Origin: Axinella damicornis | Taxonomy: Eukaryota; Porifera; Demospongiae; Axinellida; Axinellidae | Direction of reading: 5' to 3' | Assembly: GCA_963931865.1 (NCBI GenBank) | Contig: OZ007509.1 | Coordinates: forward strand, 571,978 to 635,977 | DNA: 64,000 nucleotides | Shown: in pieces, positions 1-11,153 of the stretch | How the letters are laid out: the number at the start of each line of letters is the position of its first letter | Numbering within the stretch: position 1 is the first letter of the stretch | Notes under the pieces: model-generated | Database searches by the model: none | What the model was told of the DNA's origin: nothing | The model's input: the letters and a program-made list of their open reading frames with translations, nothing else | Program-made: the position numbers and the translations under genes

Positions 1-180
1 GAAAATCTCAGCTGCATGCCTATATATATTTTCACAGCGGAATGCCCATATTCACTGTAAATATGGGCATCAGGATGCCTGTATTCACGTAAATATGGGC
101 ATCGGGATGCCTATATTTGCGTGAAAATGGGCATCCGGGATGCCCATTTTCGGGGGTGCCTATTTTCACTTGACACCGGG
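1..180. repeat. Degenerate short inverted/tandem repeat
   Basis: Imperfect units of about 45 bp built on the words ATGGGCATC and GGATGCC recur four or five times in alternating orientation, so the stretch can fold on itself. It abuts the broken end of the receptor-gene remnant at 228 and may mark the junction of that duplication. No coding potential is seen. Confidence 0.6.
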
Positions 181-227
181 ATCGGGAACGTGCACGTGTA
201 CGCGTGAACAAAATTAAAAGGCGAAGT

Positions 228-659
228 AGTAGGTTGTATCACACTGGAGACCAGTCTGAATGACCTCAGTCTCTGATGTTGTGTAGGATCTCACTACACT
301 CCCACTGCTACTATTTCTGAACTCCACTGTGACAGATGCCACACACTCAGGTGGTACTGTTGTGCTCTAGGTCACTCTAGCACCAGGAGTTGAGCCGTAC
401 ACTCTCTCAGCACTCACAGTAGGAGTATACAGTGAATAGTCAGCAGCTGCATGAATGATGGCTGCCATTTAAAATTAATAATTATCAGCAAGAATTAATC
501 TTACACCGAAACAAAGCTAGCTACATGTACTTCCCAGCTAAGTTACAATGTATATAGGTAAGTACCTGAGAGGGAGCACGTCTGTCCTCCAGCTAGCATC
601 CAGCAGCTGCAGCTGCTCAGCACCAACAAGACGGTCAGAATGAGCCACGACATCGACAT
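228..659 (-). pseudogene. 5' remnant of an FN3-receptor paralog (signal exon and truncated first domain exon)
   Basis: The exon at 566-659 encodes a clean signal peptide beginning MSMSWLILTVLLVLSSC and ending in phase 1 before a GT donor, like the first exon of the complete gene at 60937-61027. The next exon starts at 446 after a CAG acceptor and is closely similar to 60569-60799. It carries an in-frame TAG at 367-369 where the intact paralogs have a tryptophan codon, and homology stops abruptly near 228. I infer a duplicated and dead receptor gene fragment. The domain is the first extracellular module of the family, with no further exons before the window edge. Confidence 0.8.
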
Positions 660-896
660 TTCACCCAAACATGCAACAATACTTGCAATAGCCAATTTGT
701 TAGTCTTGCACTTTTGTGGTGTAATAATTACATACCGCACTTCAAGAGTTCACGTCTCAATGTAAACTCCTTGTAGCTAGAGCACTTTAGCAAAGACTTG
801 TTCAGGAGTGGCTCAGCACATTTACCTTTTTAACAATGCAAGGCATTATCCTAAGAGCATGAAGGTGGGATTAGGCAACAAAGATACAGGGCTCCA

Positions 897-976
897 GCCT
901 TTCTATACTAATGTGTACACTACTAATGTGTACACTGCTAATGTGTACACTACTAATGTGTACACTACTAATGTGT
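897..976. repeat. 12-bp tandem repeat
   Basis: About six copies of a 12-bp unit of the type TACTAATGTGTACAC occur in a row. The paralogous segment near 61275 has only a trace of it, so the array expanded after the duplication. Confidence 0.8.
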
Positions 977-1620
977 ATCCGTACAGTGTGCAGTCATGCA
1001 TGCCATGCTGTAGCTATGCTCAGCTGATGGGGCGTCACATTTGTAGCTATTGGTTGGTACTAGCTGGTGTTGTGTATAGCTATCGATTTTGTGTTTTATG
1101 ATGTTGCTATAGCACTCCTGCAAGCTAGCTATAGATGATTGAAAGTGTGGGTTCAATTTGATATTAATACTAAAACGTACAACATTCTGTCAAAAAGAAT
1201 GATGACTGACTTGTCATATACTCCACCTCTTGAAAAACAAATTAACAAGAGGAAATGCCATTAAACACATCCTCTAATTCTTAAATTGTTGCACATAGAA
1301 TTCGATCCTAGTCTGCACCTCTTTCTCCTCCTCCACTCTCTCTTCTTCGTATAGGTGCACGTGGACCATGCATGATCTCTGCATGATAAGAGCTCCAGTG
1401 AGGTGCATGCACCTATTACTACAAACTTTTAGTTGCTGACACACTACCGTGTAGCTACATATCTCCTCCACATCCCCACCTCATGCATGTCATGGAGCTG
1501 CCTTCCCCTGCCCAGTGACTCAAGAGTACTCAATGTATAGTGACCACACATTTATGGTTTAACTTGCTGGAGTGGTCAACATCTTCTGAGATGTAACCCA
1601 AACTAGCTACACTGCAGGGT

Positions 1621-1725
1621 TGCAGAATCCTTCCAACACTGTATTAGACCTCAGAGCTCAGTGTGCTCCTTATATGGAAGCCACTGAGCTCTGAGGTCTA
1701 CTACAGTGTTGGAAGGATTCTGCAA
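1621..1725. mobile_element. Hairpin MITE (TTGCAGAATCCTT family), copy 1
   Basis: Inverted arms of about 45 bp containing AGACCTCAGAGCTC flank a short centre. Related copies lie at 61934-62033 and 62526-62658. No internal coding sequence is present. Confidence 0.75.
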
Positions 1726-1928
1726 ACATAGAAATAATGTTTAGCTATGGATACATCAGCACAAAGTTTAATATTAATGGCAGGTGGCCTTAGGTGTTCC
1801 ATTGGGAAACTCACCCCACCCAACTAGGAGTGGTTTAATGAGCGATCAGCGTTGAGAACAGCCACACACCTTTGCTTAAGCAACTACTCTTACAATATCA
1901 TAGCTACAGGCCTATAGGTACTACCCGT

Positions 1929-2111
1929 TAATAACTTATCAGTATGGTAGTAACTTCCAGGAACAGTTTATCGGCAATTGTACAGTTATTGTGGGAGTTC
2001 GTGAGCCTCCTCCACTTCACATACACGTGGGCCTCCTCTGACTTGCCACCATTCTGGTCAACCACTCCATAGGCTGAACACTCCCTCATACATGTAGGGA
2101 TCCCAGTGGTC
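1929..2111 (-). pseudogene. Isolated cytoplasmic-tail exon of an FN3-receptor paralog
   Basis: Read on the minus strand from the acceptor at 2111, this gives an open 183-nt terminal exon with the family tail signature ECSAYGVVDQNGG, then EEAHVYV, and a TAA at 1929-1931. Matching tail exons occur at 32055-32163, 55249-55381 and 57749-57848. No transmembrane or FN3 exon is visible upstream (higher coordinates), so it is probably a relic of a gene that once lay beyond it. Tyrosine spacing is conserved although the gene body is gone. Confidence 0.6.
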
Positions 2112-2304
2112 CTGCATTATGTCATGATGACAGTACTAGTGTTTCATTACCACAGCTGCACTATACAAATGTGTTCAGAGTACACAACTGCATTTATTGG
2201 TGTGTGTATACTGTTTGCAATTCAATGCTGCTGCAGCAATGACTATGTCATAATTATGTACCTTTGACAGGTGCATGGGGCTGTGATCTCCAATATACTT
2301 CAAA

Positions 2305-2372
2305 CACATTTTGAACCTCCGAGAAGAGGACAACCTCTCTACAATTGCAATGGAGAGGTTTCACTGTACTAG
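2305..2372. mobile_element. Fragment of a pogo/Tigger-like MITE
   Basis: It contains the words GAACCTCCGAGAAGAGGACAA and GAGAGGTTTCACTGTA, which match the complete MITE at 62207-62420. Only an internal part and one degraded end remain. Confidence 0.5.
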
Positions 2373-2375
2373 TAT

Positions 2376-4136
2376 GAAAAGAGGAATACAATGGATGCGA
2401 GATCTTATTGGATATGCATACGACTTGATAATTGGGCAAGTCTGAGGTTCACTCCACACGGAAGTGCATGTATAATAGTTTGTAATTGTTCATACCAAGA
2501 GTTTAATATAAGTGGCAACTGACAAGGGGCCAAGGGCAACTGTAGCAGCATTGCTAGACATTGATAACTACACCAGGCCTTGTGTGCAACTATACATACC
2601 ATTTAGCTAATTGGTGCCCGGCGCGTGACAGTAGTTCTATCATGACAAGCAGCAGCAGACTGGAGCAGGGACATCTTTTGCAGCCCGGATATTGGTAGCC
2701 ATGATTGGCAGGGGCCCCGGATTCTCCACTCAGTCATTTCGCTCCGTTTTTTTTCGTGCCACTGCGCTGCAATGCGCATGTGCACCACCTGAGTATTTGA
2801 ACTTGCAATTGCGCGGTCTTGTCTAATTGTCTCGAGTGAGTCTGCAATGGTGAGTGTGAGAAACAACCTAATGGTAGCTATATTAATTTGTGCGCTCTAT
2901 AATGATGGAATTTTGTTTGTCAGGCTTGCTACATTCTGCTAGCTACTAGTAGCATGGGTTGGTTGTAGTGTAGCAAACTTTGAATTCAAATTCTCTGTTT
3001 GTGTCTGGTTGCCCAAGGTGAAGTGTTCCAGCTCCATGTGTGCGTGCAGCTATAAGGAAAGCAAGCTCTTGGAACACCAGCAGAACCTGCAGTGACCCTA
3101 CACATCCTCTCGTACAGTCACCCATGGACAGCAAGTTTGTTTCATAATGGAAAAGGTGAACCTGGGAGAAAGGGAGGAGAATTAATAAAACATGTATTTG
3201 GTATCTTATAGACTATACCTGTGGGCTAGCCTCTGATTCCTAGGCTATCCCGGGCCACGCGCATGCAACAAACCGCGTTACCGTAAGCCAAATAGCTAAG
3301 TGGGCAATTGCAATGGCCTGGGAAGGAGGCTACCTTTCAATTGAGACCTGTATCATGTGATTTCAGAACCTACGGATTTGAAATTCACGGGTACTACTGG
3401 TATTTTACCTGTTGGCACAAGCTACCTTGTATCAACTTGTAAATACTTTGCAAGCGTGAAGTATCATAATACTAGTACGTATACTGTTATAGTTCCGTAA
3501 ACTTCCATGAGATATTACAACACCTTAAATATATAGTTATAGGTAAATAACTTTCACAGCTGAGTGAAGGTAAGCTCACATAGTACATACATCAAGTGCC
3601 CATTATCAGCTGAAATAATAGCCATATAAGGATAGGATTAGTGCATGCTTGTATTGAAACTAATCCTAGTGTTGTTGCAGGTCTTTCCAGTGAGATTGCA
3701 ATCACTTTACTGGTTATACTAAAAGCCTGCATAACCCTGCCTTATGGGCTGTATCTGATGCCGGAAAGGTCCACCTGGTCGACAACCCCCTCTCCCATCA
3801 ACCAGCCTTAGCTACACCCTTAGTTACCACAGCTCTCTGATAAAATTATCTTCTCCAAATTTATACCTCTTGACTAGATGTAGATTAATAGATCTGCAGC
3901 AGTAAAGTTTTAACAAAATTAATGGCCATGAGTCAACACAAACAGTGTGTCACTTTGTCCTGATTTATTGTATTAGTATTAGCATTCACTTGCTAGTTCC
4001 TGTTACCTCGTTACCACTCTATATGCATGGTGGTTTCTTGTATATTATCATGATGTAGCTACAGTTCTCACGGGTAGCTAGCTAGCTATAGATGTGTATG
4101 TTGTAAAAGCAGCACGGTAAATTGGTGCTACAATAC
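2376..4136. other. Intergenic stretch, no gene recognised
   Basis: No open frame here looks like a conserved protein on either strand. An ATG directly followed by GTGAGT at about 2847 could be a tiny first exon of an unseen plus-strand transcript, but I found no matching downstream exon. Confidence 0.4.
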
Positions 4137-4495
4137 ATCAGCAGACCTTGATGACAAATTTATTCTAAGTTCAAGAGCACAAACAGTGACATCATGTCAA
4201 ACCAATCAGGACGAGTTGGGAATATACCAGCTGGCAGTAGTAACTTGAGAGCACAATGCTAGTATACATTAAGTGACGCCAATATAGTGATGAGCTTACA
4301 CAAACAGTGTATATCAGCAGACCTTGATGACAAAGTTCATGTGAACACGGACGGTGACATAATGTCAACTTGAACCGGTACCAAGCAGGACGATTCGGGT
4401 AGACCAGCCTAGCAGTATAACAAGAGCACAATGCTATAGTATACATTACATACATGGCCATGACGCCCCAATAGTGATGAGCTTACACAAACAGT
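4137..4495. repeat. Two tandem ~180-bp copies upstream of the EGF-like gene
   Basis: Units starting near 4137 and 4314 share CAGCAGACCTTGATGACAAA, the word GAGCACAATGCTA and the end GTGATGAGCTTACACAAACAG. They lie 130 to 490 bp upstream of the start codon at 4627, so the duplication may double promoter or enhancer sequence. This functional reading is an inference. Confidence 0.7.
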
Positions 4496-4626
4496 CATAC
4501 AGTTCATGACCTTTGCTGAGCTCACTAGCTACGTGCCGGGCACAAGGTTACAGTAGTGGTGAATATAAAAGTTACCAGTATCCGGTATTGTTGAAGGTAC
4601 AAACAGCACTGAGACAAAACGTAGCT

Positions 4627-5203
4627 ATGACCACTCACAGTGCTTTACTTGCACTCCTTGGTTTGAGCCTGTTCTGTCAGTATGCATCTGCTCAGCCGTT
4701 GCTCACAACAAAGAATTCTGATGGAGCATGTCACTGCAACTTTTCATTGGCCCTCAACATTCCACCTTGTGTGTGCAGTGGAGTGGTGGAAGTAATTGAA
4801 GAGAACAAGCGACTGAAAGAGGAGATCAAGGGGCTGGTTGAAGCAAGCTGCTTTGGAGAAGGGCAAAGTAAGCATGTTGGCAGCTGCATGTGTGTATGCT
4901 GTGTACAGATGGCGGATGGTAGTAGCTATGTTGATGTAGCTTGGTTAATTGTAAGTGCATAAGGTAGGCAGATTATAGGTAATCAGTAGCTAGCTATATA
5001 ATGACACAGAGAAATTGTAACATCTGTGCATGTTCATTCCCAGAAAGAGATTTGTTTAATTGCTGCATGCAATTTTGATTCAGATTCTTCAGATTCAGCA
5101 ATGCACATTAGAGTAGAAGGTGTTCGCTGGACACGGTTCTGGTGGTACAGTCCTGCCAATGGGTGGCCAACCGGTGAAACAGACGTTCTTGGTGGTAAGT
5201 ACA

Positions 5204-5242
<39 letters not shown>

Positions 5243-6494
5243 AAGGTAGCTATATATATATATATATATAGTTACCTTTGTGTACTGTAATTTGCTACTG
5301 CATTTGATTGCTTATATTATATCCTTATATGCAACCCAAATTGATTTCCCATTGCTTGATATTTCAGTGGGAGGATAGCTTGCTGAATTTCCTGAGGGGT
5401 AGCTAGCTAGTTCAGGTTTCCAGACGAGAATCTGAGGAATAATAGTTTTGACTTTCCAGATGGCTTTCCTGAAGGATAGCTCAGATTTCCAGATAGTTTT
5501 CATGAAGAGGAAATATGCACATTCCTTATAAGTTTATGCACACTAAGTTCTACTCCTCACTGTAGCACCCTATGGAGCTTGCAGATCAAATGCTTCATAC
5601 TGCTTTGGACGTCTTCCTGGTGCACTGAGAGAACGTGACACAGAAATCCTTGCAATTGACTTTGCTAGAACCATCTACAGGTACAATCACTGACGGTTTG
5701 ATGGTGCACTCATTAGCTAGCTATATATCTAGCTATAGCTATAGCTATATCAGTAGCATAGCTCTTTGTCCTGGTCCATGCAGGTGGAAGTTTGATCCTC
5801 AGAATCCAACAGCTCACGCTGCCTGGAATGCTTTCTACCGTCACCTTGACCAGAGGGTTACCAATAACCGAGTCTGGGATCCATATGTCATAGCTGGTGA
5901 GCAAAACATCTGGGGGAGTCTGTACTACTGCATGCTTTGCCATTGCGCCCACAAACACAGCTGGTGTGCAGCACTTGCGTCCATTCTTTGCTACTGATTC
6001 ATGTCTATTCTGTAACTGTTTGAACAGGCCCGTCCCTCAGGACAGTTTCATGTACCGAAGTCAGAATGGAGTGAAGTCTGTGCTCCTGGATGATGATAAT
6101 TGTGACTGCTATTCAACACTTAGTATGGGACACGGAATGTGCAATTCAGGTTTCTCAACATCATATGGGCCTTCTGGGCGATTTGGGGTGGATCTGCTAT
6201 ATGACACTTTCTGCCAGACTCCTGATCCTAAGAGAGGTCTAGCCTTGTATTTCAGAGGTTAGCTATAGTTAGTAGGTACTGGTAGCTATAGCACTGTGCT
6301 GTTCAGCCTGCATATTGTTGCATGCATGTACGTGTATGGCTGTGGCTGATTTTCTGAAGAGTAGCTGCTACAGCTTGGCAATCTTGTTGAATACACCACT
6401 CTTATTTTACACAGATGATGATGACTGTGAGAGAGATCCCTGTTCATTTGGTAGACGCTGTGTGGACAAGGTTAACAGTTACCTTTGTGTGTGA
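4627..6494 (+). CDS. Secreted coiled-coil protein ending in an EGF-like motif (6 exons)
   Basis: Exons 4627-4867, 5012-5194, 5566-5680, 5784-5896, 5961-6257 and 6415-6494 join in frame to 342 aa, all with GT..AG introns, one of only 64 bp. ATG 4627 gives a signal peptide (LLALLGLSLFCQYASAQP). A charged, probably coiled-coil segment follows (VIEENKRLKEEIKGLVE). Next is a roughly 200-residue Cys- and Trp-rich region (WTRFWWYSP, CFGRLPGAL, DDDNCDCYS) that I do not recognise. The C-terminus, DDDDCERDPCSFGRRCVD then VNSYLCV and stop, has the front half of a calcium-binding EGF module but ends before its last cysteines. It probably encodes an extracellular or matrix protein. The exon structure is well supported; the function is unknown. 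Confidence 0.82.
5204..5270. repeat. (TA)n microsatellite in intron 2
   Basis: Two TA runs separated by a short unique segment (CACAAAGGTAGC) lie just after the exon-2 donor of the EGF-like gene. Together with the following GTTACCTTTGTG they form an inverted repeat. Confidence 0.85.
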
Positions 6495-7029
6495 ACATGC
6501 AGTCCACCTGAATAAGTTGTGTGCGTGCTAGCGGAGGATAACCGATTTATCCTCCGCGGTACATCATTAGTTCTTAGACTTTTAATTATATTTCCGTATT
6601 CTACTTAATGGATGATTACAAACTTGAAAGTCATTTTACTTTTCCTGTCTCAAATTATGTGGCATGGGCTAAGGGCTACACATCTGCTTGCTGGCCGGCA
6701 CACAACAGCTAATAGTGTGTGAGCAATTTGCCAGACTTTCATGCAACCTCCACCTAGTACCTATAGTACCTGAAGGTTTCCGTCAGTCCCAAACTGCTGC
6801 TTCATGTGCTTTCCTGACTTTGGTAAGACTACGTCAGCAGAAGAAAAACCACAGTAATGGTTTGAGTGGTTTGTTGCATGACAAAAGAGGCAGAGTGGCC
6901 AGAATTCGGCCGGCCAGGTGGCACGGTAGGTGGAGCTCGTGCCTACGAGCCCCACCCATACTCTGCAAGGCCTGCACAAGCACTTAAGGTTATGGGATAC
7001 TTGTGGCCACCTTGGAATTGAAGCTCAGA
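6495..7029. other. Intergenic stretch, nothing recognised
   Basis: This is the 3' flank of the EGF-like gene. The short frames on both strands show no recognisable motifs. Confidence 0.4.
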
Positions 7030-7980
7030 TCAAATTGAAATGTTCCAGCAAGTCTCCTTGATCCTCCTCACGTTCAGTCTGGCTGTTTTAGACCGCAGTT
7101 CCTTTCCATTCCGTTCCGACTTCTTTTTTAAAAAAAATAAAGTTCTGCATACAAGCATGGTCCATGAAATAGCAAAAGCTAATACGATACATGAACCTAA
7201 ACATACGACAATATAACTACTTGGTGCACATACAACAGATGTCGGTAAACTATTCCAAAAGCGAAGCATGTGACAAAAAAAGGAATTATAGTAAGCGTTT
7301 GTTCTGGAAAATGGTACAGTGAAATAGGAAAAGTTCGCATGTTGTAGCTAGTTGGAAGGGGGATGTGGAAGTAATAAACCTTCAGGAATAAAACTGCCAC
7401 CGTGCACAATTAATATTGGTACATCCTATTGGCCTTTAATTGTAACCGCCTTTGTTGGAGAGATGGTATGTCCAGATACGTCAGCATACTTTCGTAGTCC
7501 ATGAGCCAAGATTTGCAGCATATTTTGCAAGCAAACTTTTGCACATTCTCAAGTAAGGTACTGTCCTTAGTGAGGTGGGGGTCCCATACTGTACATGCGT
7601 ATTCGAGGTGTGGCCTAATACATGACAGGTAGAACTGACAGAGGGTGTTTGAGTCTGCATAGTTGTAGAATTGACGCCCACTAGTCTCCCGCTTTTAAGG
7701 CAAATAGACTGAATATGGTCTGACCATGACAGACTAGAGGTGATGGTAACACCGAGGTACTTGTAGCTTTGAACTTGTTCTATATAGCAGCTGACCAGCC
7801 AAATAGAGTTGGGGACGCTGCTGGGTCTTGCTCCTTGTTATTAACATTTTTTGAACTTAGCTGCATTCAGGGTTAGGAAGTTCTCGGTCATCCATTGTTC
7901 AATGCTAGTTACATCCTCCTGCATTTGGTTGTAGTCTGCATTTGTTTCGATGGATCTGTAAAGTAGTATATCATCCGCAT
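7030..7980 (-). pseudogene. Non-LTR retrotransposon (LINE) reverse-transcriptase remnant, 3' part
   Basis: Minus-strand frames give the part of a LINE RT just after the catalytic YADD: DILLYRSI, then YKYLGVTITSSLSWSDHI, RPHLEYACTVWDPHL and FWNSLPTSV, a typical order for Jockey/CR1/L2-type elements. Several frameshifts separate these blocks, so it is dead. The 5' side of the same RT continues at 14014, because a 6-kb transposon has been inserted inside the catalytic motif. Confidence 0.8.
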
Positions 7981-8339
7981 CAAGAGCGCATAAGTAGATC
8001 GCCCGCCCGGAGTAAGAGCGTGTAACTTCAATAGGCGCCCGTGGTGCAGGCGGAATACATGAGTTGTACTAAAAATAGAACATCCGGTTGCACCTGAAGC
8101 CGTACGGCGGTAATTGTGAACGCGCTAGCCAAGTGTGAAAATCTAAGTGGCTAGCAATTCGGCTCCGGCTGAGCTTATTTGAACCTATTACCCACCGTGG
8201 CGATCGTTGCTGATCATCAGATGTCGACGTCCTCCACCTCCAGCCTCAGGTAAGCACATCCACACAATTAATAACCGTAGTTGTGACTGTGTTCGAGTAT
8301 AGACTAGGTTATAGCCTTGTACAGCCTGGGTACGAGGCT

Positions 8340-9115
8340 GGTCCGTGTACTTTTGGGCCATTCGATCGCCGTCGCCAGTCCAAAACCAATTGTCATTAGC
8401 GCAAGTCGATTTTTCACTATTCGTTTTGGAACTTCCGCTCCCAAATCGAAAAGTGGAAGTCGATTTTTCACTATTCGTTTTGGAACTTCCGCTCCCAAAT
8501 CGAAAAGCGGAAGTTAGAGTTTCACTATTCGTTTTGGAACCTCCTCTCCCAAATCGAAAAGCGGAAGTTAGAGTTTCACTATTCGTTCTGGAACCTCCGC
8601 TCCCAAATCGAAACGTGGGAGTTAGAGTTTCACTATTCGTTTTGGAACCTCCTCTCCCAAATCGAAAAGCGGAAGTTAGAGTTTCACTATTCGTTCTGGA
8701 ACCTCCGCTCCCAAATCGTAAAGCGGAAGTTAGAGTTTCACTATTCGTTCTGGAACCTCCGCTCCCAAATCGAAAAGGAAATTTGAGTGGACTCTACAGG
8801 CAAGAAAGAATCGACCAGTGAGTTGAAAGCTAAAGACGGGATGTGAGTGGGCGTGGTTGGGCGGAGCATAATATACGACAATGGGAGGGAGGGGCTAGGA
8901 TCCGTCCTTTGGGGGTGTGGTGGGTGAAGCACATAGCTATTAATTTGCCTCCCATGGGCATGCATTGGACAAACTTCATTCGTGTGTGCCTCCTATTTTG
9001 TACTGTGATTATTATAATTATCGGCTATTCAATTTTGACTATTTAATCTATAAAATTTAGAATGATGACGATTCAAATTTGATGAGTTGACAGACGGCCT
9101 GGATGTGATTGGGCA
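8340..9115. repeat. Left subterminal inverted repeat of the 6-kb transposon
   Basis: It pairs with 12965-13685 in inverted orientation with few differences. It starts with a 54-bp tandem array and ends near GACAGACGGCCTGGATG. Confidence 0.85.
8404..8780. repeat. 54-bp tandem array (7 copies)
   Basis: Seven units contain TTTCACTATTCGTT and CTCCCAAATCGAAAAG. The period is a multiple of three, which creates a long open frame that I regard as incidental. Position and repetition suggest transposase-binding sites, as an inference. Confidence 0.85.
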
Positions 9116-9153
9116 TGGTATAACAATGAACATAATAGAAACAGTAGATACGT

Positions 9154-10725
9154 TCAAGGTAAATTTTGAGCGAGTTGTTCTGTCAGCTGGAGGAATAATT
9201 GAAGACCACCCTCAAACAATTGTGTGCGACCATTGCTGATCTCATGGAAGATGATGGCAAAGTCAGGGTAGGCACTGTAGTATCGCCTGTCTCTCTCAGC
9301 AAGTAGCTCGGGATGTTCAGCCAGCAGGTCCTTGCCAAACAGGCTGAAAAGAGTGAGGTTTCCTCCCATTCCCTCAAATTGTTGAGTGGCCTCATCAACC
9401 GATGGAATGTCCTGAGAACTTACTGGCTGAGTGTGACTATTAACTGATGCCAGTCTGTTTGGTACCCCTTTGCCTATGTGTAAAAGATCCTGACATGAAG
9501 TCCCACTGAATTGAATGCACTGCATTGCAACATACCTGGAACTGAGTGTGAATTCCATGACTTTACACACAAAGAGCAGCCAACGGTAGCTACTCTCACA
9601 CAGAACCATGACACACAGAATTTGTGTGTCTCTGCATCTATGTCGAATACGTTCCTATGCTCCATCTCAATGAGGCATGCCTTGATGGGGTAGTTGACCC
9701 TGCTGTTGATCTCTGGCCAGAAACGCTCAACTGTATGATTCTGCAATGATGTAAGCATTATGTCTGATAGCGACTGTTTTAGCATGTAGCATTGACACAA
9801 TTATCCAACATAAGGTACAAACACACTAGTTTGGATGTTGTCTGTCGATGTGGAGGTTTAGATGTGTTGTAGCGAAGATGTGCCAACTTCTCCTGCACAA
9901 ACAACATCAGGACCCACTCCTTGCCATGGTCAACCCTAAGCTGATCCCATAAGCCATATTCCATTAGTAATGGTCTGTAGCAAACAAAAATTGGACCAGA
10001 TTGAAAACCATTAGAGTCTGAAGGGTACATAACTCACCGGAAAAGATGGTTGTAAATCTCCAGATTGTTCTTTACTGGAGTGCTGATGAATCCCACCACC
10101 TTCCCAGAGTAACCATCACGAGCACAGATATGAGTCACACCGTACATGACCAATTTTTCATTTTGATCTACATGGATCTTGTGGCCAAAGTAGCTTGCGT
10201 GATAGGGAATGGGATTGAGTCGGCGATTGGCGTGACTCCTACGAGCTTGCTGGTAGCCAGGGCTAACACGTTGCAATGCTTTCCCTACTCGCCCTTCAGC
10301 CACCTTAACCCCTTCTGATGCCAACAGACCACACATAGTTTTCCGACCATATGTAGGCCCCACCTGTGGTGTCATCGAAATCAATAGTATAATGTCGGAT
10401 TAGATTTTTTTGATTTTATTGCATGTTCATGTGATGATAATAACGTCACCAAATGACAGTAACTAGACAATCACTTAAACATTTTAATAGTTAATACCTT
10501 GGAAACGCCCTCTGCAACTACTTGTTCAACATCTGCCTGGGAGAGCCGTGAAGTCTTGTGGATTCCCTTCTCTTGACAGAATCTTCTGATGCTTCGAACG
10601 CTGAACCCCCTTGCTCCAGGAAACCTGGCCCTCAACCTTTCACTAGTCTTCCTATGGGTCAAATGATCCCTCTCTACTTTGTCACGGATGTAATCCTCAA
10701 GGTCATTTAGTGTCCTGGTAGCCAT
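9154..10725 (-). CDS. Integrase-type (DDE) transposase, 5 exons
   Basis: Minus-strand exons 10498-10725, 10038-10363, 9827-9974, 9536-9740 and 9154-9473 join with matching phases and GT..AG introns to 408 aa. The N-terminal part (TLNDLEDYIRDK, then SIRRFCQEKGIH) resembles a DNA-binding helix region. The catalytic core shows HVDQNEK (first Asp), LRVDHGKE (second Asp) and NHTVERFWPE (Glu, about 38 residues after the second Asp), followed by WNSHSVPG and GVPNRLAS. This layout matches integrase-core proteins annotated in cnidarian and sponge transposons. In-frame sequence continues upstream of ATG 10725 without a closer ATG, so the true start could lie in an unseen exon. The gene appears intact. 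Its role is cutting and integrating the surrounding element. Confidence 0.8.
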
Positions 10726-10800
10726 GCCGTTGACAATACTGGCAGAACAATCGCGACAAAAGTTGACGTGATTTCTCACGATGACTGAGAATAAAGTCGG

Positions 10801-11060
10801 GTCCGGTACGTTACTGCTGAGAAAAGGATCACTCGCAAGGTGTGAAGAGGATCACTCGCATTTTTACGATGGGGTCCGGTAAGTTTCCGCTGAGAAAGAG
10901 TGAAAGGATCACTCGCAAGGTGCGAAGAGGATCACTCGCATTTTTACGATGGGGTCCGGTCAGTTTCTGCTGAGAAAGAGTGAAGAGGATCACTCGCAAG
11001 GTGTGAAGAGGATCACTCGCATTTTTACGACCAGGTCCGTGTAGCGCAAGGCTATATAAA
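10801..11060. promoter_or_regulatory. Divergent promoter region with three ~80-bp repeats and a TATA-like box
   Basis: Units starting at 10801, 10874 and 10954 contain GGATCACTCGCAAGGTG and GGATCACTCGCATTTTTACG. They sit between the two divergent transposon genes. TATATAAAT at about 11052 lies about 100 bp before the ATG of the RING-like gene. Shared regulatory use is an inference. Confidence 0.6.
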
Positions 11061-11153
11061 TTGTTCTGCTGCAACTGTTCTCCACAAACGCTATTGTTTT
11101 TCGACATAGTGGAGACAGCTGCAACTAACCCGACCCACCGCCTGCAGTACCAG

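Larger units (their letters stand above)
228..1920. repeat. Segmental duplication, copy 1 (matches 60569-62200)
   Basis: The sequence runs parallel to 60569-62200 over the receptor first exons, the 5' flank and a shared hairpin MITE. Most blocks look close to identical, broken by small indels such as the 12-bp repeat expansion at 897-976. The duplicated unit therefore covers the promoter and first two exons of a receptor gene. Confidence 0.85.

Noticed and set aside
5897..5960. Apparent frameshift between exons 4 and 5 of the EGF-like gene
   Set aside because: An acceptor at 5960 (ACACAG) instead of the one near 6027 gives a 64-bp intron and restores the phase, so the gene is intact.
8345..8821. 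158-codon open frame with an 18-residue repeat (and its mirror at 13260-13682)
   Set aside because: It is produced by the 54-bp tandem array in the transposon ends; the period is a multiple of three. There is no start context or homology.
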